A DNA stretch of 64,000 nucleotides from Asterias rubens (lineage: Eukaryota > Echinodermata > Asteroidea > Forcipulatida > Asteriidae): positions 13,167,195-13,231,194 of the forward strand of contig NC_047068.1 in the NCBI RefSeq assembly GCF_902459465.1. The letters run 5' to 3'. Made by a program: the position numbers and the translations under genes. Shown here piece by piece: positions 19,709 to 32,000 of this stretch (within the stretch, counting starts at the first letter, position 1; each line of letters opens with the position of its first letter). The notes beneath the pieces are model-generated. The model was not told where the DNA came from. It did no database searches and worked only from the letters and a program-made list of their open reading frames with translations.

Positions 19709-20243
19709 CTATTCCGAGATTGGTGCAAATAAACTAAACCGTGTTGGCGATCTCGACTGAGAACATCATGGACTATTGTATTTTTGTTAATTGTTTGTTG
19801 ATGGGGGTTGGAGGACCAGAGTTGGCAGCTCTACTAAGGGTGTACTAGTCTTGGCCCAAGACTATGGTGCTTGATTTTGGATAGTGTACTACGCGCGGTT
19901 GAATCGTCAAAGCGCGCCGCCACGGTATGATTTAGTTAGCTGGACGGCTTGAAATCTAGACTACACTCTGGCTTGCCAGAGTGTAGTCTAGATTTCAAGC
20001 CAGAGTGTAGTCTAGATTTCAAGCCAGAGTGTAGTCTAGATTTCAAGCCAGAGTGTAGTCTAGATTTCAAGCCAGAGTGTAGTCTAGATTTCAAGCCAGA
20101 GTGTAGTCTAGATTTCAAGCACCATAATCTTGGGCCAAGACTAAGGGTGTACATAAAAGAAAGTAACGGAGCACTTTGATGTTCTCATCTGTCGAGACCG
20201 ACCACCAACACAGTTTAGTTTATTTGCACCAATTTCGGAGTAC
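19709..20243. mobile_element. TIR element carrying a 24-bp minisatellite
   Basis: The outer arms ATTCCGAGATTGGTGCAAAT...AAACTAAACCGTGTTGG (from 19711) and CCAACACAGTTTAGTTT...ATTTGCACCAATTTCGGAGT (to about 20240) are inverted repeats about 60 bp long. Inner arms CTAGTCTTGGCCCAAGACTA (19848) and TAATCTTGGGCCAAGACTAA (20125) also pair. Between them is a six-copy tandem array. No transposase frame is present. Confidence 0.7.
19976..20119 (+). repeat. Minisatellite, 6 x 24 bp, identical units
   Basis: Six identical head-to-tail 24-bp units begin CCAGAGTGTAGTC and end TAGATTTCAAG. One inverted unit (19948-19974) precedes the array, so it can fold back. Because 24 is divisible by 3, both strands show open frames (units of PECSLDFK and GLKSRLHS), which are artefacts. 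Confidence 0.9.
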
Positions 20244-22894
20244 AAACCAACAACATTGATTGGCTGTGTTGATACAACAAATTTATATGAAGCTCCGCAT
20301 TGTGTGACTTTTGGTGATTTATTTCATTTTTTAAATTAACTTTCCAATTTAATTATGCTGTGGAAATGAAAGTCATTGCCGTAAATCATCCCCAGATAGC
20401 GCCCCTATTTGAGATGGAAAAAATTACAATACTATAGGCTTACATACATGTAAGAAACTTTAGAAGACCACAGCGTAAAAGAAACATTGGAGTCGAAGGG
20501 AAAATGGCAAGGAATCATTTCATTTTTGAAACTTTATAGAAAAGGGAAATATTATTTAGTTCATGCCTTTAATTGATTTCAAACTATGTTGAAATGAAGT
20601 GCAACTTGTTAAACTGGAAAGTAAACTTAAATAAAATGTTGTTTTTTCTGAATTAGCCACAACCAAGAAAAATCAACTTGTAGTTGGTTGGTTCAAAATT
20701 TCTATAAATTGGTGATTTTGAAGTTGGGCAGCACTGATATTGAACTTTGTAACACCTGTCATAATGCCGACCTGTCATATAATGCCCAAGAGAGGGCGCA
20801 CTTCATCAACCATGTTAATGTTTTATGAAAAGCAGCAAGCAGCAAGTCAAGATAGATTTGATGGAAAAAAGTAGTAGCAGAGCTGCTGATGAGAGAGAAA
20901 GGCCGTGTGCATGCAGTGTGACAATGAAACTTTGTGGTAAATACAAACTTCGTTTTTCAGTATGACTCATACTTCATAGTGTACATTACAAGGTGGTTTA
21001 CACATTGACGTGTAGTCGCGCAGTGGACCCCAACAAAAAGAGGGACAGAAATAACCCTCGACAAACAACACAACAGTCTCAGTCACTTACTACACATCAC
21101 ACTGTACTGTCAACACACAGCATGTTTTACGTGTAAGTTGTATTGTGAGTGTGAGCTGTGTTGTCACAGTAGTGTCAGTAGAATAAGTTTAGCTGCAATA
21201 TACTGGAATAGCTGGTCGCTGCTTCGCCCTTGTTTATGATTTTACCGTGTTTTTTTGTAGAAAAAACACACAGTGACATTACATTTACATTATGTATGGT
21301 TTTGGTGAGTTTCTTCCTTTTTTGAAAATAACTATGCTTGATACTTGCTTGGTTGAATTGGATTGGTATAATTACATTAATGAAAGTAATTAATTTTATT
21401 CATCATGGGTTAATTGTGAAGCTCAGTTTTTCTTCCTCCATGGTAATGGTATATTAATTATTATCACTATAGTCTGTATCACCATGGAGGTAGTATCACA
21501 CGCTCATCTGTGCTGATGTTGGGTGCAATCTTTGAAGTTGTTCTTTTATTAGGTAAAAACAAAATTCTGTGGTTTTGGAGTTAATTAACGACTGATAAAT
21601 TGGTGGCGACGTGCGCAAAATTATTCTTTTTTATTAAGTTCGCACACTCCATATTTATACCTGCAATTTTGTGAACTAAAATCTGCCAACACAAATTAAA
21701 AGGGCACCGTGAGGATGTATTGTCTTTGAAATGAATTGTCAAAATGTTTATTCTATTCGGACAGAAAGTTTATCAACAAACTGTAATTTTGTAGGTTGCG
21801 CGGTTTATTTTTAACTTGGGAATCTGCCAGTGCGATTGTCCCCTGCTTTGTCAAAAGAGTAAGGTCCAGCAGAACACTGCTTTATTGAATATATTATCCA
21901 TTTAACCTCTGGAAGTAAATTCCCTCCATACAGAGTATTGGTGAGACTGAGAGTTATGGTTGAATGTCAAAGATCGCACAGTGTTAAAAAATTGCGGTCG
22001 AGCTATCCTGCACAAATTTTAATATCTTGCAAGGAAGCAAAGTTTGCGACGTCACAAAATTGCACACCGCTCATATTAAAAAAACTGACAACTTTAAAGA
22101 TTGCGCCCAACACTGGTTAGGCCATGGAGGTAGCCTTGACCCAGTTACTGGTGCGCTGTACTGCTTTTTAGGAAACTTTTCATTATCCGTCATACGATAA
22201 CGTCAAATTTCGAAGAAAAAAGTGCCCCAGTTTCAAAATTTGTCATCATTTATACTAACTAGTACATTCGATATAATGACAAGTTAAAAAAAATGAGTAC
22301 AGCACCCCAGAAACTGGGTTTAGGCTAGGCCATAGTCAGCAAAATCCTAATCTGGATTAGGTGAAGACTACATGGGTAGGTGCAGATTAGGTGCATGTGA
22401 AACAGGTGGAAAGTTGTGCAGAGTAAATAAGCTGATTTACTAAGTTATGACTTGCTATAAGAGTAAAGAAAAGTGGGTAAAATGAAAACTCCTTGGAGCT
22501 AATGAGTATAGAAGTAACACCTGAAAACTAACACTGATGAGAGCAGTGATGACATCTGCTCCCTGTTACTACCGTCTTGCACAAAGACTACTTTTTTCAG
22601 AACATAGTGAGATTAGTTCGATGTGATGGGGGTATTATAAGCAAGCTCACGCTCATCATCATCATCATCACACAGTGATCAGCGATGGAAGCAGCTTCAT
22701 GTACGAGCGGGTCGAAAATTTGAACTGTTTGTTATAAATACTTCGCTGTAAATAAATTTCTAAACCTAAGTCTACTCGATACCTAATCTGCAATATTTGT
22801 TGCTTTATTACCAGATATCTGACTGTGCTGTAGCTGCTGTTATTGCACCGTAATCTGCTCATTATTGGCCGGCCTGGTCTAATTGAGGAATAAG

Positions 22895-23018
22895 ATGGGG
22901 GCCTGCATGGGTGTGGACCAAGAACAAAAGAAGGCACGCATGCACAGTGAGGCCATCGATAAGCAACTTATAGAAATGTCCAAGGAAGAAGAGCACATTG
23001 TGAAGATTCTTTTATTAG
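22895..23018 (+). CDS. GNAV: G-alpha exon 1
   Basis: ATG in AAGATGGGGG; donor GTAAGA at 23019; 41 codons plus one base. It encodes [20 protein letters not shown] and the alpha-N helix through HIVKILLL. An in-frame upstream TTG at 22883 is not needed as a start. A possible 5' UTR acceptor (TTACCAG) lies at 22808-22814. Confidence 0.9.
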
Positions 23019-26000
23019 GTAAGAGCACTCCTGGACTTGTATTTTTGAGAGGGCAAGGCCGTTTTCATTTTCTAAAGGGCACTTCCATCGGAAACATTTG
23101 AATGGGCACCAAGGCCAAGATCAGAGGCTACAGAGGGTCTGTGGCCTCCAACTTATTCCAGGCCTCTAAGAGTTCTTCAATGGGCCATATTTTTGCCTGC
23201 GTGAGGGCGCTCTCAATCACTTCCGGGGGTATATTCATTCAAACCCAAAACAGTTATTGAATTCTGGAACACATTACCACCCCAGACATCTAATCCGTCA
23301 TGGACAATAAGACGTTTAAAGAAGCCGTAAAACTACGGCGCAACAAAAGTGAAAGAACACCTATTAAAACTGTGCAGGACTAATCGCGTTTACCTCCGGA
23401 AGTGAAGTAAATACTATTGAGAGCATTGAGTTTAATCCTCCATGTTATGAGGCCTACCTTGAGTGAACACTAGTTGGGACAGTACCCACAATTAGTGTAA
23501 CGTCCTGAATTCTTCATAATTAGAGTTAAAGGCAAAGTATGCCTTTGGTTTTTTGAATCGTTCAACTGTTTTAATCAAACTAACCTGTGAAAAATTAATT
23601 TCAAAAATGTTTTTTTTTGTTCAACCCAGGGGCTGGTGAAAGTGGCAAGAGTACACTCGTGAAGCAGATGAAGATAATACACAGTGATGGATTTACAAAC
23701 CATGAGCTCATGAGCTTTAAGGTAAAGTCATTTCATTTCAAAAGTATCTCATTTAAAACAAAAATTGTCTTCCCTAAATGGTTGTAGTAAGAGATGACTC
23801 TGGCGAATGGATGTCATGTCGTGGCGGAGTGGTCAAGCGCACAGGACACAAGCTGGACACAACTAATAATAATACGGCTCTGATATAGCGCAATAATAAA
23901 ATTGATAATTGGGCTTTACAAACACATTATAACCCATGATCACTGGGTAATTTATTCCTTAAACCATCTCAGCTCCCTTGGAAGTAAATACTGCCAAGTT
24001 TGTTTGGCACCAACAAGCAAACTCAATCAAGAAGAATCGTCTCTGCCCTCGTAGGTACCCAGTTACCCCTGGGTGTAGAGAAGCACAGTTTAGTGTCTTG
24101 CTCAAGGACACAAGTGTAAGGACCAGCATTTGAACCCGCACCCTGATGACTTTAGGCACCAGAACTTGAGTCTAATGCACCACACAGCTTGGCCATTACA
24201 TACTACAAATCGTGATCAGTGTTCCGTTTTGATAAAAGCACTAATCGATTTTGAGGAATGCAGTAAACCCATCAAGTACATTCCGGATATTTTTTAAGTC
24301 CAAACAGAATGTATTCAAGTCTTCTCTGTCAATAGTTTGAGTCTGTTATTGATTTTAGCTTCATCCTTACTCCCTCTACTGGCACAGGTACCACCATAGA
24401 GCACTGTAATGTTGCTGAGCAAATGAAAACCAGTTAGCGATCAATACTTTCTTTCTTACATAATACAAAGTGTCTACTCACAACATGGACATCGTCAATA
24501 CCCAATAGTTTGCACGAAGAGTTGCCATCGAAAAGATATTTTATTCAAAAATAAAAAAACACAATTCCTGGCAATGACTACAACAGGCTTTTTGATTCAT
24601 TGACACCAACTAAGAGCTCACTCCGTGGCAGTGAAGTTTATAACGAGAAGTCCCCTCGATCCACTAAGTGAAAGTAGTAGTCCTGGCCGGTTTCCTACCT
24701 CCTGCCCAGGTAGCAGTTTAATCAGCAGGACAGTTCTTTTCTGAACTAAGAAGCCTCCCGAATTCCGAAATTTACTCCCCGGTAGAATAAATAAAAAAAG
24801 ACAAGTTCTCAAAAAAACAATACACAGCTAAGTAGATACACGTGTGTATACGTGGTTTTATCGCAAACTGAATACATTGATACCACTATGCAATGCCTCA
24901 AAGCCTACTGAACACAATTTTCTCACTGATGATGGCATTATTTATAACAGTGCACCAAGTAAGCTGACAGCTTCAACAAATTGTTATCTCAATTTCAACT
25001 GTCAACTCAACTGCAGACTGTCTTAAAAATAGTTGTATTGTTGTCTTCTTGCTTTGAAACAGGGTTCTTGTATTTCACCAGGAGTTTCTAAAGTCATTCC
25101 TGACAGACATGGCCCACTATAAATGTCCATCATTATGCTGTCATTATTCCACACATCCCTAAGACCTATTGTTTTTTTTTTTTTTTTTTTATTTTTATAA
25201 AGTTCCCTGGTCCCTAGATTATTAGTTTTACAGTTAAAAGCAACACTATTTTGCAGGCCTTGAATTTCGATCTTGAAGGGGGCACAGCAGTTTTCCTTTG
25301 GAAAGGGGCACCACAGCAAAAGCACAGAGCACCACAGCAATTGTTGTGGGTGGCGTTGGTTATTTCGAGGCTTGTTATAGATGGAAACAGTTGCGTCTAT
25401 AATGTTCACTTGATCTTTAAACTATTCAGGGATTTTGTTCAGTGTTGTTGGGTTCTCTATGAATGGCCAAGCAACGGCTTGCTTCCCCTCTGGGTTAGAA
25501 AACCCAAGATTTCAATCCATTCATCAAACGGCCTTGGAGCCTGTAAACAAACCATTCAGGAGGTATTAAAATGCTGAGGGATTAAAGGTGTCTTCAAAGA
25601 TCACCATGGATCATTCATTGCCAATTGAAACAGAAAAGAGATTAACTAAGAAGTGTTGGGATATAATTGATTTAGTCTGCATGGTTTAAAACAGAACTTT
25701 AGGAGTCCTCTACTCAGTAGTAGTACATTGTAATTACATGGAGGTTCAACCACCCACAAACTCCACGGCGCATCATCACAACAGAGATTTTGGATCTGGA
25801 ACATGAAAGTGGGATCACATTTAATCACATTACTTCCATCAGGGGTTACATTATACAATACAATACAATACAATGGGTTTTTATATAGCGCCATTTCATT
25901 TAGACCACAGCGCTTTAAACGAACAATAGCAATGCAGATAATACAACAAATGAACAAATAAAGCAATAAACAGACACTAAAAAAAAAGATGTTTTTTAAG

Positions 26001-29000
26001 TGCTTTCTTGAAAATTGGCTGCCTAACATGCCTAAAGAGGCCATGTCACGCAGGGGCAATTTACAGGCAACCAGTTAGGCAACAAGAAGAAAAGTGTTCA
26101 CACTTGAATGTTAAACATTCTTCTTTGGGATTGTAAAGACGGTTCCCATTGGACTTTGTTGGTTTTAAAATTACTGCAACTTTTCTGTAGAATTACAAAA
26201 TTAAATCTTAATGGAGAAGCATGGTAAACTGACCTCCCTGTCAACCTACCACGACCGTGATGTAAAGCTAACAGGCCGAAAGAGGTCCCGTGCAGCCATG
26301 GTAACTTAACAGGGCCGCTAAAAAGTCCAATGTGTGAGTATACTCCAGAGGAGGTTTCTGCACAGTATAGGAAGATGATGAAAGGGAACAGCTCTGGCAC
26401 TGAACACGTTTGGTAATAATTGTCAAAGACCAGTATTCTCACTTGGTGTATACCAACATATGCATAAAACATCAAACCTGTGAAAATTTGGGCTCATTTG
26501 GTCATCGAATTTGCAAGGGAATAATGAAAGAAAAACACCCTTGTTGTATTACTTTGTGTGCTTTCAGATGCATAATAAAAGGCTTCAGCTGAAGTCTTTT
26601 ATTATTTGAGTGAGAAATTGCCTCTTTCTCAAAAACTATGAACATTACTTCCGAGTGAGCCATCCTCACAATGTTTTATACTATCAACAGCTCTCCATTG
26701 CTTGTTACAAAAGATTTTAAGCTAATAATTATTTTGAGTAATAGCCAAGAGTGTCCAGTGCCTTTCACAATGTCCATATGTTCAAATACGAGAGAAAAAA
26801 AGCATCTAGTAAACCTTCCTCAATCCCACACTATTTTAAGTATGTAATTATAGGAACCCTATTGCCACAATCCTCTAAGACAAAGTCAGCCAATGTACAT
26901 GTTTGATGAACAGCAGGGTCCCTACTGCCTCAATCCTCTGATTAAGGAAATATTTGTACATGGGAAAGCTCAACCAATATGCCATGTTCTAATGAAGTTC
27001 AGACTTGTCCATCTTCCAGGCACTGAAGAAAAAAACGCAATTTGAAATTTTCTGTTTTCTTCTGCCTGAAGTCGGTGTTTGATCAGTGGTGGGAACTCCA
27101 TCACAGCATGCAGTGTCAACCATGGAGGAAGAAAATTCCTCCATGTGTCAACACACAATTTCCTGAAATCACTCCACTTGGTAAATGTGTACACTTGAGG
27201 TTATTGTTGGCGCTCTCTCTAGTCAGTAGACAACTTTTGTTGTTGGGTTATAATACTTTTTGACACTGTAGATTGGTAATTGAGTCCTCAAGCAGGTTCT
27301 GACTACAGGCAAAGTACAAAATGTAAGAATAATATTCAGGCCTCGAAATAATCCACAACACCCACAGCAATTGCTGTGGTGCCCTGTGCATTTGTTGGGG
27401 TACCATTTACAAAGTTAAAATACAAATCATAGAGTGGCCCCTTACCGGAGGGTGCCCCTTTTAAGAGCGAAGTTCAAGGTCTGAATATAATAGTACTGTA
27501 GTAATACTACAATAATTGGCATTTTTGTAGCGTTTTTAGGAAATCTACATTATCAGGCACTGTACAGCTATAACAAAATTACATGGCAAAAAAACAATTG
27601 CAATATTGCAATATTAATCTTATACACGCAATAGACGCATTATGGATAATCATAAGGAAAAATAGTATATTAACGTTCATTTAAATAAAATCGTCTGTAG
27701 CAGCTTCTTGGAAACTTGATTTGATTGTGATGATTTGACATTTGAGGGAAGACGGTGCGATCAAAGAGGGCCAGTTTGTGAAAAAATCCAGTTACCGTTT
27801 TTAATGAAGAACAGATATGTTGAGCTTTCTATAAAATATAAATTGTGAGTTTGCCTTGACGATAATATGAGTTACTGGGTTTGTTTGATTGAGGTAGGCC
27901 TACATTATATAGGCCTACATTGTGGAGTTTGGTTTTAAGGTTTGCTCGACTTGCCCCCTTGGACAAAATATGTTAAAGAGGGGCTCGAAAGTCAAATTAA
28001 GTTTTGTTTAAAAGTTTAAATGTAAATGTGATCTAACCAGATAAAAAATAAGGAACACAGAAATTTCAAGTTTCTTTGTCATGAAAGCTTCAAGCAGGTA
28101 CACCCCCAACGCTCTGCCTCAAATGACAGCAAAATCTTGCCACTAATTTTATGGTTTGCCCTTTACTTTTTTGGTGATAAGCCAGCAGGACCAGTTAGCT
28201 TGTCATTTCACTTGTCCGTTAAGGTTCTTAACAAGTCCACACTTTTGATTAAATAAGGATGCATTTGAACACTGAACTAGCTAGCTGGACACCTTGGAGT
28301 GAATTTGAATGGTCCTCAGGTGTTTTAACTGGCATTTTCAAGCAGACCACTGTAAAGGGAAAACGCTGATTTTGAAACACTCTCACATTTTAAAAGTACT
28401 ATTGTGTGTAAACTCTACATTGAAATCAGTGACCATTTTACCCTGAGCCAATGTTGTTCTACAATACAATGCAATGCTCTTTCTGAACCTCCCCAAGCTG
28501 GAGGCCATTGTACCAAACACATAGTAACAGTTCAAGGAGAAAATTGCTATGCTTTGTGCTTGTTGTGTTTGTTGTATCACAAATCAGGTTTCATTGCAAG
28601 AGTAATTCAATCCAGAACTGGCTGAATCAAGTTCGATCAAACGACCTCATTATTTGCCTTGTACACACACCTGAGCTGCCTGTACTAACAAACAAAAAAT
28701 GTGCATATTAGTTATATATGCTAAAGGTGTAGAATATTGTGTTTCAATCCTTAATGATAACGGGACTTGAAACGGCCATGAACCGACTGCTATTTTTTTT
28801 TGAATCGCATTTGTTAATTAATGGCAATACATTCGACGCATAACAACAATACATTTGTACTTGCTCCTGTGTGTACACGACAAACAACTTAGGGGGGGTC
28901 ATTCAATTTGTTAAAATTCCAATTTGTTTTTTAAACTGTTTTGGTACTTGGTACTTGGTTACTGCTAAATACTCTGCATGTTCTAAAAGGAAGTTTGACA

Positions 29001-32000
29001 AGGCCCTAGGGGAGGTGGAACTGAGCTTAAATGAACTTCGAAAAACTTGATTTAAATTCCTAAAGGCATTGTGGTTTGGGCGTCAATGGTGCACTGTGGG
29101 AGTCTATTCCATGTGCTAACTGTTCCGAGTATGAAGGAATGTCAGTTGGCTGTATAAGCTGTTAGTTGTGCACGTTTTGATTTGGTTTGGTTTGATTTTC
29201 ATCGTTAAAGGTTGTTTTTGAAGGTCAACAAGAAAGGATACCAGTTAATTATAAAGCCAAATACATGTATATATTTGCAGCATCAGAGTCCAGCTTTCTC
29301 CAGAAGACAATCAAAGCATACTGATCAAAACGATGAGTTGAAACTGTTGCTTCTTTTCAGAACCACCCCAACTCATTTAGAGATTATCATTACATGGTGT
29401 TACCGCAAACCTTTACTTTATCAAATAATACCTTACCATGCAATGGCTCAAATCCCATAAACATGTATAACATAACGGAATCTTACAATCATTAAAATGA
29501 CTATTATTTTGTCTTTATTATTTTCCATACCAGCCTGCTGTCTTAGACAACCTGCTAAGTTCAATGAAGTATGTCTTAAATGGAATGGGCCTTCTGCGCA
29601 TCCCTCTTGCAAACCCCAGAAATAAGGTGAGGATGTTTTTACAATTTTTCTGCAATATCTTTATTGGCTCCCTCTCAAGATGAATTGTTTACAGAACACT
29701 CACATTCAAAGCGCTGCATGGCCTAGTTCAGTTCAGTACAACATTTATTTCCAATTCCTCAATTAATATAAATACAATGTTAGCAAAGAGATACAGAAAA
29801 TTTCAGGAAATTGAGGGCACAGCCAAGCAAGGGAGTGCCCATACAAAAAAAAAAAACCCAAACAAACACAATAGAGTTAATACAGACAGAGCCCTTTCAT
29901 ACATCAAGGAGGATATTTTTCAGCAACATCAACCAACTTAAACTATTCGCTCTTAACCATTTGCAGTCATTTTCACCACCTCCGAGGAGGCTAAAAAAAA
30001 TTCTCGTCAAAATAGTAATTTTTTTTTTACACTGGACCACACAGGCCCGACGCCGTAATTTTGGATCTGGCCAGTAAACTCATGCCCGGACATGTACAGC
30101 GGACTTGTGTTTGTGTTCAAATGATAAATATAATTCTGTTGGGTTTTTATCTGCTCAAGACAGATTAACTGCTCATCAATTAAGTTAAATGACAAAAGTA
30201 ATTCCATGTAGACACACCCCCTCACTGAAACAAATGTACATTTCCCAATATAATAGATGTTAAATTTGCACCGGGTAAAGAATATTAATTTTGGTTTTTT
30301 ACCCATACACCGATGTGTGTTAGCACTGTATACTCAGTACTTTCCTGAGTCCTGTGAAAAAATATCACAGGCTTATTACTCGGGTAAGATTCGAACCCAC
30401 GACCCTTGCAATTCTAGAGAGCAGTGTCTTACCAAGTAGACCACCGAGATTGCCCGGTAGCTAGAGACAGTTCGAATCTTATGTTTTGGCAATGGGTACC
30501 GCAACGATATAATAGATGTTAAATTTGCATCGGGGGATAAAGAATATTAATTTTGGTTTTTTACCCATACACCGATGTGTGTTAGCACTGTTTACTCAGT
30601 ACTTTCCTGAGTCCTGTGAAAAAATATCACAGGCTTATTACTCGGGTAAGATTCGAACCCACGACCCTTGCAATTCTAGAGAGCAGTGTCTTACCAAGTA
30701 GACCACCGAGATTGCCCGGTAGCTAGAGACAGTTCGAATCTTATGTTTTGGCAATGGGTACCGCAACGATATAATAGATGTTAAATTTGCATCGGGGGAT
30801 AAAGAATATTAATTTTGGTTTTTTACCCATACACCGATGTGTGTTAGCACTGTTTACTCAGTACTTTCCTGAGTCCTGTGAAAAAATATCACAGGCTTAT
30901 TACTCGGGTAAGATTCGAACCCACGACCCTTGCAATTCTAGAGAGCAGTGTCTTACCAAGTAGACCACCGAGATTGCCCGGTAGCTAGAGACAGTTCGAA
31001 TCTTATGTTTTGGCAATGGGTACACCGCAACGATATAATAGATGTTAAATTTGCATCGGGGATAAAGAATATTAATTTTGTTTTTTTACCCATACACCGA
31101 TGTGTGTTAGCACTGTATACTCAGTACTTTCCTGAGTCCTGTGAAAAAATATCACAGGCTTATTACTCGGGTAAGATTCGAACCCACGACCCTTGCAATT
31201 CTAGAGAGCAGTGTCTTACCAAGTAGACCACCGAGATTGCCCTGTAGCTAGAGACAGTTCGAATCTTATGTTTTGGCAATGGGTACACCGCAACGATATA
31301 ATAGATGTTAAATTTGCATCGGGGATAAAGAATATTAATTTTGGTTTTTTACCCATACACCGATGTGTGTTAGCACTGTATACTCAGTACTTTCCTGAGT
31401 CCTGTGAAAAAATATCACAGGCTTATTACTCGGGTACACCGCAACGATATAATAGATGTTAAATTTGCATCGGGGATAAAGAATATTAATTTTGGTTTTT
31501 TACCCATACACCGATGTGTGTTAGCACTGTATACTCAGTACTTTCCTGAGTCCTGTGAAAAAATATCACAGGCTTATTACTCGGGTAAGATTCGAACCCA
31601 CGACCCTTGCAATTCTAGAGAGCAGTGTCTTACCAAGTAGACCACCGAGATTGCCCGGTAGCTAGAGACAGTTTGAATCTTATGTTTTGGCAATGGGTAC
31701 ACCGCAACGATATAATAGATGTTAAATTTGCATCAGGGATAAAGAATATTAATTGTGTGTGGCCGAACTGGGAATGTAGTGCTCTGCAGATTTAACTTTC
31801 CTTATTGTTTTGTATGTGTGTGTGGTTTTTAGTTATATGCACAGACGATTCTTCAGTGTCATCGATGTTTTGATGAGCGGATTAAGATGCGTTCATCTAT
31901 TGCAATAGCTCTCCTGGCTCTGTGGAACGATGCCGGAGTCAGATCATGTGTATCTAGAGGACATGAGTATGAACTCAACGACTCGGCTTTATAGTAAGTT

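Larger units (their letters stand above)
14700..22894. other. Intergenic DNA between synaptogyrin and the G-alpha gene
   Basis: No convincing exon occurs in 8.2 kb. It is filled with the inverted-repeat elements, SINEs and the minisatellite element listed separately. The first part must include the synaptogyrin 3' UTR and the last 1-2 kb the G-alpha promoter, but neither boundary can be placed. AATAAA occurs at several places, such as about 17323, 19540 and 20630. An ATC microsatellite is at 22653-22670. Confidence 0.6.
23722..29533. other. G-alpha intron 2 (5.8 kb)
   Basis: No exon was found. It holds a SINE (23817-24200), family F (24600-24905), a T-run near 25170, a non-LTR tail (25856-26060), a family A MITE (26400-26766), family D relatives and a single-arm copy of the 15493 palindrome (29290-29412). 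Stretches 27800-29200 show nothing recognisable apart from AT-rich sequence. Confidence 0.65.

Noticed and set aside
19936..20179. Repetitive open frames on both strands (PECSLDFK / GLKSRLHS)
   Set aside because: A 24-bp tandem repeat, being divisible by three, stays open in several frames. It lies within a transposon-like element.
25023..26475. Three minus-strand frames of 125-137 residues
   Set aside because: They cover a T-run, LINE tail and family A/D repeats within G-alpha intron 2. No protein motif is visible and they are not joined by plausible splice sites.
30257..31640. Repeated 60-92-residue open frames ([15 protein letters not shown] type)
   Set aside because: They are the same non-coding SINE unit read in one frame. 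The frames end where the units do, are antisense to the tRNA-like promoter, and have no start context or conserved protein match.
30251..31754. CRISPR-like array
   Set aside because: The repeated unit is 262 bp with no spacers, in an intron of an animal gene.
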